Origin: Varibaculum timonense_A
GTDB lineage: Bacteria > Actinomycetota > Actinomycetes > Actinomycetales > Actinomycetaceae
Reading direction: 5' to 3'
DNA length: 64,000 bases
NCBI RefSeq assembly: GCF_027694345.1
Contig: NZ_JAQEVU010000009.1
Coordinates: 1 to 64,000, forward strand
The translations under genes and the position numbers were made by a program. Numbering within the stretch: position 1 is the first letter of the stretch; every line of letters starts with the position of its first letter. The notes beneath the pieces are model-generated. The model made no database searches and was not told the origin of the DNA. It saw only the letters and a list, made by a program, of their open reading frames with translations. This document shows, piece by piece, positions 7,997 through 16,523 of this stretch.

Positions 7997-8293
7997 GTGT
8001 CAGTCTCCATTAAACCATTAGAAGATCGCGTCGTGATTCAGCAGGCAGAGGCGGAACAAAAGACCGCTTCCGGTCTGGTTCTTCCCGATGCTGCCAAAGA
8101 AAAACCGCAGGAAGGTAAAGTAATTGCCGTAGGCCCAGGTCGCATCGACGACCAGGGTAACCGGGTTCCGATGGATGTTGCCGAGGGCGACAGCGTTATT
8201 TACTCCAAGTACGGCGGCACCGAAGTTAAATACGGTGGCGAAGAATACTTGATTCTTTCTGCTCGAGATATTTTGGCAAAGGTAGAGCGCTAG
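7997..8293 (+). CDS. groES: GroES (Cpn10) co-chaperonin
   Basis: The 98-residue protein caps the GroEL folding chamber. It shows the complete family signature: VSIKPLEDRVVIQQ at the N-terminus, the mobile loop (EQKTASGLVLPDAAKEKPQEG) and the EYLILSARDILAKVE C-terminus. The GTG start is preceded by AAAGGGAGG. Expression should be heat-inducible through the CIRCE site upstream. No groEL follows and a terminator closes the gene, so groEL must be elsewhere. This arrangement occurs in some actinobacteria. Confidence 0.98.
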   Translation: MSVSIKPLEDRVVIQQAEAEQKTASGLVLPDAAKEKPQEGKVIAVGPGRIDDQGNRVPMDVAEGDSVIYSKYGGTEVKYGGEEYLILSARDILAKVER

Positions 8294-8344
8294 TTATTGG
8301 CCTCGTTTATGCGGGGTTTGCCGCGTAAACAATAGCTGTTAAAT

Positions 8345-8380
8345 AATCGGCGGGGTTGGAGAAATCCGACCCCGCCGATT
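8345..8380 (+). terminator. Terminator after groES
   Basis: A 16-bp GC-rich inverted repeat (8345-8360 and 8365-8380) with a GAAA loop and one G-T pair starts 52 bp after the groES stop codon. Confidence 0.8.
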
Positions 8381-8495
8381 CATGTTTTTGGCATTAGCCC
8401 CTTAACGTCGCCTTCGTGGCTCTATTAAGGGTGCCCGGTGTTTTGGTACAACTGTAATCGCAGTAGCTAACTGGAAACTGTGGCGGATATGCGAC

Positions 8496-8523
8496 GTCGG
8501 GGGCGAGAAAACTCGCCCCCGAC
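8496..8523. terminator. Hairpin between groES and transaldolase genes
   Basis: A perfect 12-bp inverted repeat (GTCGGGGGCGAG and its complement) with an AAAA loop lies 37 bp beyond the 3' end of the transaldolase gene. It probably terminates that minus-strand transcript, although no long T run follows. Confidence 0.6.
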
Positions 8524-8559
8524 CTTAAAACTATTTTGCTGTTATTTAACTACGCTGAA

Positions 8560-9648
8560 CTACTTTTCTTTTGGCGCAGGCAAAATCACATCTCGCACCA
8601 GTTCTTGTAAATCGGTGTTTGATTTGAGGAATCCGCGCAGCGTCCGCACGGTGGGACCGAAAGTGGCGAACTCTTCGACGCTCATGCCGTCTACCTCGTA
8701 GGCGCGGCGGAAGTCTTCCACCTTCATCAAGGTTTCCATAATTTCTTCTGATACTGGCTGTTCAAACCGATCTTCATAGCTGTAATCGGATTCTTGAATA
8801 CGCTTTGCCCAAGCAAAAGGCGGAGAAATAACGATATCTCCCCCAACTAGCTCGGTGTACTGCATAGTGTTACGGAAGGCGGCTACCAGCATTCGGGCTC
8901 TAAGACCGCGCTTTTCAAATTCGGCGACCGCTTTCTTTACGGCAGCGATTCCGCCCCATTCCAGGTGTCCGGGATTTAGCACCAGTTTGTCGCGATTAGC
9001 GCAAATCTTCAGCCAGTCGTCCAGGCGACCAACCATCAAGGTAACTACCGGTCCCATCTGGGAAACGTCTTTGCCTTCGGCTTCGCGTCTCTGTAGACCG
9101 CGCTCGATGGCTTCGCCGGAACGAACCGCTTGCGCTACCGAGAAAGAGACGGTCACGTTCATGGATACGCCGCGGTAGGTGGCGTCCTCAATAGCTTCAA
9201 TCCCGGTCTTGGTGGCAGGTACTTTTACCACAATGTTGGGAGCCATTTCAGAGAACTCTACTGCCTGGTCGGCTAATGCCTGGGCGTTGCGGTAGTTCGC
9301 CGGATCGGTTTGTACCGAGAGGCGACCGTTACGACCATTGGAGGCTTTGAATGCCGGTTCCAGCAGTTTTGCGGCTTCGATAGACATATCTTTTACTGCT
9401 TGCCAACCGATTTCGGACTCGGTGGCGGTGGGCATATCTTCGGCAATCTTTTTAATCCGGGGGGCCCAAATATCTAAATGTTTAGAAATGGTGGTGTAAG
9501 CGATAGTGGGGTTGCAGGTTGCGCCTACCCCGCCCCAAGAAATTGACTGCCGTAGTTCTTCTAGGTCGGAAGAATCGTTCCATAGCGCAGTTTTAGAATT
9601 CTTGGCTGCATCTAATAACGGACCGGATACTGGTTTAATCTCGCTCAT
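8560..9648 (-). CDS. Transaldolase family protein
   Basis: Transaldolase moves a dihydroxyacetone unit between sugar phosphates through a Schiff-base lysine. The 362-residue protein keeps the active-site strand VVKVPATKTG with its catalytic Lys, the GVGATCNPT segment near the N-terminus and the phosphate-binding MNVTVSFSV strand. ATG 9648 was chosen because AAGGAG lies 7 bp upstream. The gene sits beside the GntR regulator and inositol genes on the minus strand. It may serve the pentose phosphate pathway or the neighbouring sugar catabolism; the sequence does not decide. Confidence 0.85.
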   Translation of the reverse strand: MSEIKPVSGPLLDAAKNSKTALWNDSSDLEELRQSISWGGVGATCNPTIAYTTISKHLDIWAPRIKKIAEDMPTATESEIGWQAVKDMSIEAAKLLEPAFKASNGRNGRLSVQTDPANYRNAQALADQAVEFSEMAPNIVVKVPATKTGIEAIEDATYRGVSMNVTVSFSVAQAVRSGEAIERGLQRREAEGKDVSQMGPVVTLMVGRLDDWLKICANRDKLVLNPGHLEWGGIAAVKKAVAEFEKRGLRARMLVAAFRNTMQYTELVGGDIVISPPFAWAKRIQESDYSYEDRFEQPVSEEIMETLMKVEDFRRAYEVDGMSVEEFATFGPTVRTLRGFLKSNTDLQELVRDVILPAPKEK

Positions 9649-9949
9649 TTTGTCTCCTTGAAACTGCTTGACACCGCCATCGGTGCTGCTATCTTCCAGG
9701 GTAAGGGAAAAACTATTAAGCGTCAAGACTTTGATATAACAATAGAGCAAAGAATTTGGTGGCAGTAATCATATTTAGGGTGTTAAATCTGCTTTTATCT
9801 GGACTGATGCGAGTAAGGGTCGGTAATCAAAGGGGTTGATAGCCTTGTTGGTTAGACCTGACAAACTCCCGGTGTCCCTAAGGAAGGAGTGCTGTGGCGG
9901 GGGTGGAGTCCCCGCGGTCTCGTCCTGATAACTGGCGAAATGCGAAAAA
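9649..9949. other. Intergenic stretch between transaldolase and GntR genes
   Basis: This 301-bp gap holds the ribosome-binding site and presumably the promoter of the transaldolase gene. A weak GC-rich hairpin at 9897-9915 may end the GntR transcript. I see no gene here. Confidence 0.5.
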
Positions 9950-10690
9950 CTACAGGCTAATAGTGAACTTGTAGCGAGAGGCTCGGTAGACATGATCGCC
10001 AAGCTCAATTGGTCTGCCTGACTGGTTATAAGAGATGCGACGCATATTCAAAATAGCTGCTCCGCGTGGCTCTTGCAGAGTCTCTGCCTCCTCAAGGCTG
10101 GCTTTACGGGCTGAAATCGTTTGTTGTGCCGAAAATACTTCATGCCCATGTTTATGCATAGTCTCGTAGAGACCACCGGAGCGTAGTTCCTTTTCGCTGG
10201 GGGCAGTATCGATTGGCAGATGGTTAGTCATGATTGCCAAAGGCTCGTTATTTGCCAGGCGTAAACGGACTACCTGGATTACGCTCTGACCTTTGTTAAG
10301 GTGTAAATCTCTGGCCACGTCCTCGTCGGCAGGGACTTCCGTATAAGAAATAACCTGGGTAGTGGGTTTTTGGCCAGACTCTTTTAAATCGTCATACAGG
10401 GAAGACAGTTTAACTTGTCGATGAATTTCCTTGGGGGCAACTATAGTGCCAACCGCGCGTTTGCGCACCACCAGGCGCAAATCCACCAAGGTTTGCAGAG
10501 CGCGACGGGCGGTAGGGCGGGAAACTCCCAGGCGGGAAGCCATAGAAAGCTCGTCCTCTAGCTTGGCTCCTGCCGGAATCGTTCCGTTCAAAATGAGTTC
10601 TTTTATCGGTTCGGAAATCTGGTGGTACAGAGGAATCGGGGAGTTATGGTCAAGGTCAATGTTTGTTATGTAGGTCTTAGGGGTTGCCAT
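9950..10690 (-). CDS. GntR/HutC family regulator, likely of inositol catabolism
   Basis: The 246-residue protein has an N-terminal GntR winged helix (PIPLYHQISEPIKELILNG, then a recognition helix in SRLGVSRPTARRALQTL) and a C-terminal UTRA ligand-binding domain (residues about 85-240, ending HVYRASRYKFTISL). The ATG at 10690 is preceded by AGGAG at 7 bp. It is transcribed divergently from the iol genes, the classical position of a local repressor. Its ligand would then be an inositol-pathway intermediate, by inference. Confidence 0.88.
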   Translation of the reverse strand: MATPKTYITNIDLDHNSPIPLYHQISEPIKELILNGTIPAGAKLEDELSMASRLGVSRPTARRALQTLVDLRLVVRKRAVGTIVAPKEIHRQVKLSSLYDDLKESGQKPTTQVISYTEVPADEDVARDLHLNKGQSVIQVVRLRLANNEPLAIMTNHLPIDTAPSEKELRSGGLYETMHKHGHEVFSAQQTISARKASLEEAETLQEPRGAAILNMRRISYNQSGRPIELGDHVYRASRYKFTISL

Positions 10691-10984
10691 CGCAATCTCC
10701 TTTTCCAATCTGCATCACTGGATGATTTTAACGCGTAATGTTAATTAAGCCTGACATTAAGCAGAATACACCTAAAGTTAATAATTTCGGGAGATTTTTG
10801 CCTCTAACTGGGGTTCTCGCGGGATAGTCGCCGGGGAGCACACTTTGTGTTTATGGTTTATGAGTAGAGGCTTTTCCTGCCCTGAAATCTTTGCTAGAAT
10901 GTTAGTACAAATAAGGGGTTTGTGTTTTATCTCTAGGCAGACCCAGACAATGTAGTCAATATAAACAACAAAGGGAAAGCTGAT
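10691..10984. promoter_or_regulatory. Divergent control region between gntR and iolC
   Basis: This AT-rich region holds an inverted repeat, TAATGT (10736-10741) with ACATTA (10754-10759), on the gntR side. On the iolC side it has a -10-like TAGAAT (10895-10900) followed by a short inverted repeat, ACAAA/TTTGT (10907-10923). Either repeat could bind the GntR protein; no strong -35 box is clear. Confidence 0.4.
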
Positions 10985-11980
10985 ATGAACACTTTCAAGA
11001 TGCCAGTCGTGGATGTGCTCACCATCGGACGTTCAGGAATAGATATCTACCCCCTACAGACCGGAGTAGGACTAGAAAAGGTAGAACAATTCGGAAAATT
11101 CCTCGGTGGCAGCCCCATGAATGTGGCAGTAGCAGCCGCTAAACTGCGCCACTCCTCCGCAATTATTACCGGAGTAGGAAAAGACCCTTTCGGAAAATTC
11201 GTGCGCTCCGAGATGCGCTCCCTGGGCGTCTACGACACCTACGTGGTAGAAAACCCGGCCTTGGCCACCCCGGTCACCTTCTGTGAAATCTTCCCTCCTG
11301 ACACTTTCCCCCTCTACTTTTACCGCGAGCCCTCCACCCCCGACCTGGAGCTAACGAAAGAAGACATTCCCGAGGACGCAATAAAAGCCGCCAAGATATT
11401 TTGGATATCCGTGACCGGATTGTCCGAAGAACCCTCTCGCAGCGCCCACCATCACGCTCTTGACCTGCGAGATTTAGGGGAAGCCGGAAAATGGACAATC
11501 GTCGATTTAGACTACCGAGAAAACTTTTGGACCGATGAAGAAACCGCTCACCGTGAAGTAGACCGAATACTAGAAAAAGTATCGGTAGCCGTCGGAAACA
11601 AAGAAGAATGTCGAATCGCAGTGGGAGAAACCGAACCTGACCGCGCCGCCGACGCCCTCCTAGAGCGAGGAATCGAAATCGCAGTCGTAAAACAAGGTCC
11701 GCTAGGAACCCTGTGCAAAACCCGGGAAGAACGTATCGAAGTCCCAGTCACCCCGGTAAAAGTCACCAACGGTCTGGGCGCGGGCGATTCATTTGGAGGC
11801 TCGCTATGTCACGGGCTACTCTCCGGCTGGGATTTACCCCAAATTATTTCCGCCGCCTCCACCGCCGGAGCAATCGTAAGCTCCCGACTAGAATGCTCCA
11901 CCGCCATGCCCTCCGAACCGGAAATCCTAAACATGATTGCCAAAAACCCGCGTTCCGCGCCAATCGTTACAAAGAGGTAA
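10985..11980 (+). CDS. iolC: 5-dehydro-2-deoxygluconokinase (IolC), PfkB family
   Basis: IolC phosphorylates 5-dehydro-2-deoxygluconate in myo-inositol catabolism. The 331-residue protein begins with the IolC hallmark TIGRSGIDIYP, followed by the substrate motif GGSPMNVAVAAAKL. Near the C-terminus it has the PfkB catalytic motif GLGAGDSFGG with the base Asp. It is the first gene of a four-gene operon, with iolC, the aldolase gene, iolB and iolD all on the plus strand at tight spacing. AAAGGGA lies upstream of the ATG. Confidence 0.93.
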   Translation: MNTFKMPVVDVLTIGRSGIDIYPLQTGVGLEKVEQFGKFLGGSPMNVAVAAAKLRHSSAIITGVGKDPFGKFVRSEMRSLGVYDTYVVENPALATPVTFCEIFPPDTFPLYFYREPSTPDLELTKEDIPEDAIKAAKIFWISVTGLSEEPSRSAHHHALDLRDLGEAGKWTIVDLDYRENFWTDEETAHREVDRILEKVSVAVGNKEECRIAVGETEPDRAADALLERGIEIAVVKQGPLGTLCKTREERIEVPVTPVKVTNGLGAGDSFGGSLCHGLLSGWDLPQIISAASTAGAIVSSRLECSTAMPSEPEILNMIAKNPRSAPIVTKR

Positions 11981-11984
11981 TATC

Positions 11985-12875
11985 GTGGGACAACTAATAT
12001 CCAAACTCGCTAAAATCCGCGCCTTTGAGCCGGAACGAATCAGCCAAGCCCTAAAAGACCGTCCTCGCCCCAGGCTAAAAGAAGTGCTGCAAGGAAAAGA
12101 TGGTTGTTCAGGCAAACTAATGGTTATCGCCTGTGACCATCCCGCGCGCGGAGCACTCGGGGCTGGAAGTGACCTGGCCGCAATGGCAGATAGAGAAGAA
12201 CTGCTCTCACGCTGTTGTGAGGCACTTGCCCGCCCCGGAGTAAACGGGTTCTTGGGCACTTCCGACATGATTGAGGACTTAACCCTACTAGGGGCGCTCG
12301 ATAATAAAATAGTGTTCGGCTCGATGAACCGCGCCGGACTTGCGGGAGCCACTTTCGGAATGGATGACCGCTTCAACTGCTATGATGCGCAAGGAATTGA
12401 ACAAGCCGGTCTAGCCGGGGGGAAAATGCTAACCCGGATTAACTATGCAGACGCGGGTACAGTCGCCACCTTGCAGGCGAGCGCCCGCGCCATAGACGAA
12501 CTGGCAGAGCGCAAACTCATGGCCATGGTCGAGCCATTTATTTCGGTTGGTTCAGCCGAAAACGTACGCAACGTCCTCACCGCCGATGCGGTAATAAAAT
12601 CAATCACTATCGCTTCCGGACTTGGGCGTACCAGCGCCTATACCTGGCTAAAACTTCCTTGCGTTGCCGAAATGGAACGCGTGATGGAAGCCACCACCCT
12701 TCCCTCTCTGATTCTAGGGGGAGAAGTATCAAACGATCCTGACGCAGCCTTGCAGTCATGGGGTAACGCTTTACGCTTACCAAATGTCTTAGGCTTGGTT
12801 ATCGGACGTTCACTATTATTCCCGGTCGGCGACGATGTGGCGCAGGCTGTAGACGAGACGGTAGGTTTACTATGA
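11985..12875 (+). CDS. Cgl0158-like (beta/alpha)8 aldolase, IolJ-type role
   Basis: This 296-residue TIM-barrel protein (VIACDHPARGALGAG near residue 45, VFGSMNRAGLAG, KLMAMVEPFIS, LILGGEVSNDP) belongs to a family often found in actinobacterial iol clusters and often labelled deoxyribose-phosphate aldolase or Cgl0158-like. By position it probably splits phosphorylated 5-dehydro-2-deoxygluconate into DHAP and malonic semialdehyde, the job of IolJ elsewhere; this is inferred. The GTG start at 11985 has AAAGAGG upstream and lies 4 bp after the iolC stop. The stop overlaps the iolB start (ATGA). Confidence 0.8.
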   Translation: MGQLISKLAKIRAFEPERISQALKDRPRPRLKEVLQGKDGCSGKLMVIACDHPARGALGAGSDLAAMADREELLSRCCEALARPGVNGFLGTSDMIEDLTLLGALDNKIVFGSMNRAGLAGATFGMDDRFNCYDAQGIEQAGLAGGKMLTRINYADAGTVATLQASARAIDELAERKLMAMVEPFISVGSAENVRNVLTADAVIKSITIASGLGRTSAYTWLKLPCVAEMERVMEATTLPSLILGGEVSNDPDAALQSWGNALRLPNVLGLVIGRSLLFPVGDDVAQAVDETVGLL

Positions 12876-13762
12876 GCGATAATAAAAACTATTTATTCCG
12901 AGACGGTCAGCTAAAAAACGCTCAGTTTGAGCTAGATTTGACCCCCGAAAAAGCCGGTTGGGAGTTTTCCGGACTGAAGGTCTTGAATCTGCCTGCCGGA
13001 GCTAGCCAGGAGGTTACCTCGTCAAACTCGGAACTGCTGGTTTTACCGCTCGAGGGCGGCTGCACGGTTAAGGTTGGCAGTGAAACTTTCGAAATCAAGG
13101 GACGTAAGGATATCTGGAGTGAAATCACCGATTACCTGTACGTACCAATTAACACCACCTTTACGGTGAGCAGCGAAAAAGGTGGACGGTTTGCCCTACC
13201 CAGCTCGGTAGCCAAGAATGAAAAACCGCTGCGCTACTGCCCCAAAGATGAAGTCATCTCCATGATTCGCGGTAAGGGCGATTGCACCCGGGAAGTCCAC
13301 AACTACACGATGGGCAACCCGGTAGACGTAGACCACGTGCTAGTCACCGAAGTGATTACCCCCGGTGGTAACTGGTCGTCCTATCCTCCCCATAAACATG
13401 ATGAACATTCCGAAACTGAACGGATTTTGGAAGAAATCTACTACTACCAGGTAAAACCAGCCGCTAACGGCACTACCGGAATGGCGCTGCAGCGGATTTA
13501 TCCCTCCAAAGGACACACGATTGATGTGTGCGCCGAGGTGCACAGCGGGGATGTAGTAGTAATGCCGCACGGTTGGCACGGTCCGTCCGTGGCTGCCCCC
13601 GGATACCACCTGTACTATTTGAACGTAATGGCTGGTCCAGCCGAGGACGCGACCTGGCTAGTAACCATTGATCCCGACTATGTCTGGCTCACCGAAGATT
13701 GGGGTGGCGGCGAAGCCGACCCCCGTCTGCCCATGACCAACGCCACCATCAAGGAGGACTAA
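12872..13762 (+). CDS. iolB: 5-deoxy-glucuronate isomerase (IolB)
   Basis: IolB converts 5-deoxy-glucuronate to 5-dehydro-2-deoxygluconate. The 296-residue double-cupin protein carries the metal-binding cluster SSYPPHKHDEHSETERILEE (His and Glu ligands) in its C-terminal cupin, and VMPHGWHGPSVAAPGY further on. Its ATG overlaps the upstream stop in ATGA, implying translational coupling. It lies between the aldolase gene and iolD. Confidence 0.95.
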   Translation: MSDNKNYLFRDGQLKNAQFELDLTPEKAGWEFSGLKVLNLPAGASQEVTSSNSELLVLPLEGGCTVKVGSETFEIKGRKDIWSEITDYLYVPINTTFTVSSEKGGRFALPSSVAKNEKPLRYCPKDEVISMIRGKGDCTREVHNYTMGNPVDVDHVLVTEVITPGGNWSSYPPHKHDEHSETERILEEIYYYQVKPAANGTTGMALQRIYPSKGHTIDVCAEVHSGDVVVMPHGWHGPSVAAPGYHLYYLNVMAGPAEDATWLVTIDPDYVWLTEDWGGGEADPRLPMTNATIKED

Positions 13763-13764
13763 AG

Positions 13765-15666
13765 ATGGCAAAATATGAGACCGTTCGCCTAACGACCGCG
13801 CAGGCGACAATCCGCTTCTTAATCAACCAGTATTCCGAGCGCGACGGCAAAGAATACCGGCTAATCCCCGCCACTTTCGGGATTTTCGGACACGGAAACG
13901 TGTGCGGTATCGGTCAGGCGCTGCTGCAAAACGAACTAGATTCCACTCCTGATGGGGGAGTAATGGAATACTATATGCCGCGCAACGAGCAGGGTGCAGT
14001 CCATGCGGCTGCGGCTTTCGCTAAAGCCAAGAACCGCTTGCAGACACTCGCGGTTACCACTTCGATTGGTCCGGGCGCCTTAAATATGGTGACCGGCGCG
14101 GCGCTGGCCACCACTAACCGAGTGCCGGTATTGCTGTTGCCCTCTGACCAGTTCGCTACCCGTTACCCGGATCCGGTGCTCCAACAGTTAGAGGATCCGC
14201 GTTCTTTGGACGTGAGCGTTAATGATGCTTTCCGCTGCGTGTCGCGTTTCTTCGACCGGATTAACCGTCCCGAACAACTAATGCCCTCTTTGATGAACGC
14301 CATGCGCGTCCTCACCGACCCGGCAGAAACCGGAGCCGTAGTACTGGCAATGCCACAAGACGTACAGGCCGAGGCCTTCGATTGGCCGGTAGAAATGTTT
14401 GAAAAGCGGGTATGGCACGTGCGCCGTCCGGCAGTATCTGAAACCGAGATGGCGCGGGCGGCAGCGATTATTAAGTCGGCTAAGCGTCCCTTGATTGTTT
14501 CCGGTGGCGGCACGATCTATGCGGAAGCCTCCCAGGAACTGCGCGATTTGGCGACCGAGACCGGAATCCCGGTCTCTGATACCCAGGCAGGTAAAGGCGC
14601 CATTAACTTTGATCATGAATGCGCCGTAGGGGGCGTCGGCTCTACCGGGGCTAATAGTGCGAACCATTTGGCAGACAAAGCCGATGTGGTAATCGGGGTG
14701 GGTACTCGTTACTCGGACTTCACTACCGCATCCCACACCCAGTTCAAGAACCCGGATGTGCGGTTCGTAAACATTAACGTGAAAGCGTTCGATGCGGCGA
14801 AACACGCCGGTGAAATGGTGGTAGCTGACGCCAAGTTGGCACTAGCTGCCTTGAAAGAGGCACTCGGGGATTACCGGGTATCCGCAGAATATAGCCGCGA
14901 GATTGCAGATGAGCGCGCGGACTGGTTTGAAAAGACCGCCGAATGTTACGGTGCGCATGATCAAGAGTTGCCGGCACAAACCGAAGTGTTCGGCGCGCTT
15001 AACGACATGATGGGCGATAATGATGTGTTGATTAACGCCGCCGGGTCGATGCCGGGTGATTTACAGTGCCTATGGCAGGCAAAGACCCCGGTGCAATACC
15101 ACGTAGAGTATGCCTTTAGCTGCATGGGATATGAAATCCCGGCAGCTATGGGTGTCAAGATGGCGTTGCCGGATTCGGAAGTAGTGGCGATTGTTGGGGA
15201 CGGAACCTACCAGATGTTGCCGATGGAACTGGCCACCGTGGTGCAGGAAAACATTAAGGTTATCTATGTTTTGTTGCAAAACTACGGGTTCTCTTCGATT
15301 GGTTCGCTTTCGGAATCTCATGGCTCTCAGCGTTTCGGTACTCGCTACCGGATGGGTGATGGCAATCCCCATAACGAGGACGGGGAGCTGCTGCCGGTAG
15401 ATATCGCCAAGAATGCGGAATCTTGGGGAATTAAGGTGTTGAAGGTGCACACTATCGCAGAGTTCCGGGATGCCTATCGCCAGGCAGAGAAATCTGAGCA
15501 GGCAGTGATGATTCATATTGAAACCAATCTGTTTGGTCCTAACCCGCCGAACTGTTCCTACTGGGACGTGGTAGTGCCGGAGGTTTCTCGCATCGAATCC
15601 ACGCAGCAGGCTCGTGAAGAATATGTTGTTGGAATATCCGAGCAGCGTCACTACTGGAAGCAGTAG
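13765..15666 (+). CDS. iolD: 3D-(3,5/4)-trihydroxycyclohexane-1,2-dione hydrolase (IolD), ThDP-dependent
   Basis: IolD opens the inositol-derived ring using thiamine diphosphate. The 633-residue protein has the usual three ThDP-enzyme domains: an N-terminal PYR domain (GIFGHGNVCGIGQAL and NEQGAVHAAAAFAKA), a middle domain with RPLIVSGGG, and a PP domain with AIVGDGTYQMLPMEL. The ATG at 13765 is 2 bp after the iolB stop and has AAGGAGG upstream. It is the last gene of the operon and is followed by a large hairpin. The cluster lacks iolG and iolE, which must lie elsewhere if the pathway is complete. Confidence 0.95.
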   Translation: MAKYETVRLTTAQATIRFLINQYSERDGKEYRLIPATFGIFGHGNVCGIGQALLQNELDSTPDGGVMEYYMPRNEQGAVHAAAAFAKAKNRLQTLAVTTSIGPGALNMVTGAALATTNRVPVLLLPSDQFATRYPDPVLQQLEDPRSLDVSVNDAFRCVSRFFDRINRPEQLMPSLMNAMRVLTDPAETGAVVLAMPQDVQAEAFDWPVEMFEKRVWHVRRPAVSETEMARAAAIIKSAKRPLIVSGGGTIYAEASQELRDLATETGIPVSDTQAGKGAINFDHECAVGGVGSTGANSANHLADKADVVIGVGTRYSDFTTASHTQFKNPDVRFVNINVKAFDAAKHAGEMVVADAKLALAALKEALGDYRVSAEYSREIADERADWFEKTAECYGAHDQELPAQTEVFGALNDMMGDNDVLINAAGSMPGDLQCLWQAKTPVQYHVEYAFSCMGYEIPAAMGVKMALPDSEVVAIVGDGTYQMLPMELATVVQENIKVIYVLLQNYGFSSIGSLSESHGSQRFGTRYRMGDGNPHNEDGELLPVDIAKNAESWGIKVLKVHTIAEFRDAYRQAEKSEQAVMIHIETNLFGPNPPNCSYWDVVVPEVSRIESTQQAREEYVVGISEQRHYWKQ

Positions 15667-15720
15667 CCAATAGTACCTTGCGACTCTGATGGTACGTGAG
15701 GCGAAATAGCGACTAAAAAT

Positions 15721-15787
15721 CCCGGGGCGGGGAGATTTTGAGGATTAACCCAGATTTTGGATAACCCTAAAATCTCCCCGCCCCGGG
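15721..15787. terminator. Large bidirectional terminator hairpin after iolD
   Basis: A perfect 19-bp GC-rich inverted repeat (15721-15739 and 15769-15787) with a 29-nt loop lies between convergent iolD and the sugar transferase gene. A/T runs flank both sides. Confidence 0.8.
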
Positions 15788-15892
15788 GTAATTTTTAAGC
15801 GCCCTATCAAGGAGGAATAATCACATCGCAGGGTAGAGGAGACAGAAAACTTACCTGCCGGTAGCTTAATGCGAAAGAGTATCAGGATTTGG

Positions 15893-16486
15893 CTACTTGC
15901 TAACCACCGTGGTGATGGTACGAAGAATTATTTTCGCGTCTTTTAACAGACTGCGGTTGCGAACATAATCAGCGTACATAGCAGTCTTTTTCGGAATCAG
16001 AACCTCTATATAGTAGCGTTCCGGATCCGGGGCTTGAGCCAACTCGTCTGCCTCGTTACGGTAAACAATCGAAGCGGGATCGGTAATCCCCGGGCGAACC
16101 GAGAGGATAAGATTGCGAAGTTCCTCCGGCCATTCTGCAACGTATTCGGGTACTTCAGGACGAGGTCCTACCAATGCCATACGTCCTCGGGAAACATCTA
16201 TAAGCTGGGCGAGTTCATCGAGCTTAGTTTTCCTGAGAATCCGACCGACCCTGGTTACTCGCGGATCACCGGTGGCAGAAATATTAACTTTGGGAATTTT
16301 GTTAGCCATAGTGCGGAATTTGTGAATCTTGAACGGAACTCCACCGCGTCCTATGCGTTTTTGACGAAAGAAAACCGGACCGGGAGAATCAAGTTTTATT
16401 GCGACTGCAATGATTAGGAAGAGTGGACTCAATAAAACTAAAGCGAGAGTCGATAGGCAGCGGTCGATTATTTCTTTACTGTTCAT
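15893..16486 (-). CDS. Initiating phosphoglycosyl transferase (PglC/bacterial sugar transferase type)
   Basis: These membrane enzymes place the first sugar phosphate onto undecaprenyl phosphate to start glycan assembly. The 197-residue length matches the short PglC-like form. One N-terminal re-entrant/membrane helix (residues about 8-30) is followed by SPGPVFFRQKRIGRGG, KIHKFRTM and LDELAQLIDV...RMALVGPRPEVPEY, all signatures of the family. It lies 37 bp after the aminotransferase gene in the same minus-strand operon. Confidence 0.93.
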   Translation of the reverse strand: MNSKEIIDRCLSTLALVLLSPLFLIIAVAIKLDSPGPVFFRQKRIGRGGVPFKIHKFRTMANKIPKVNISATGDPRVTRVGRILRKTKLDELAQLIDVSRGRMALVGPRPEVPEYVAEWPEELRNLILSVRPGITDPASIVYRNEADELAQAPDPERYYIEVLIPKKTAMYADYVRNRSLLKDAKIILRTITTVVSK

Positions 16487-16523
16487 GAGGAATACCTATA
16501 GGCTAACCGGGATGGTGATAATG

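Noticed and set aside
13699..13764. Longer iolD start inside iolB
   Set aside because: AAGGAGG and the family-typical MAKYETVRLTTAQAT begin at 13765; the upstream extension is read from iolB in another frame.
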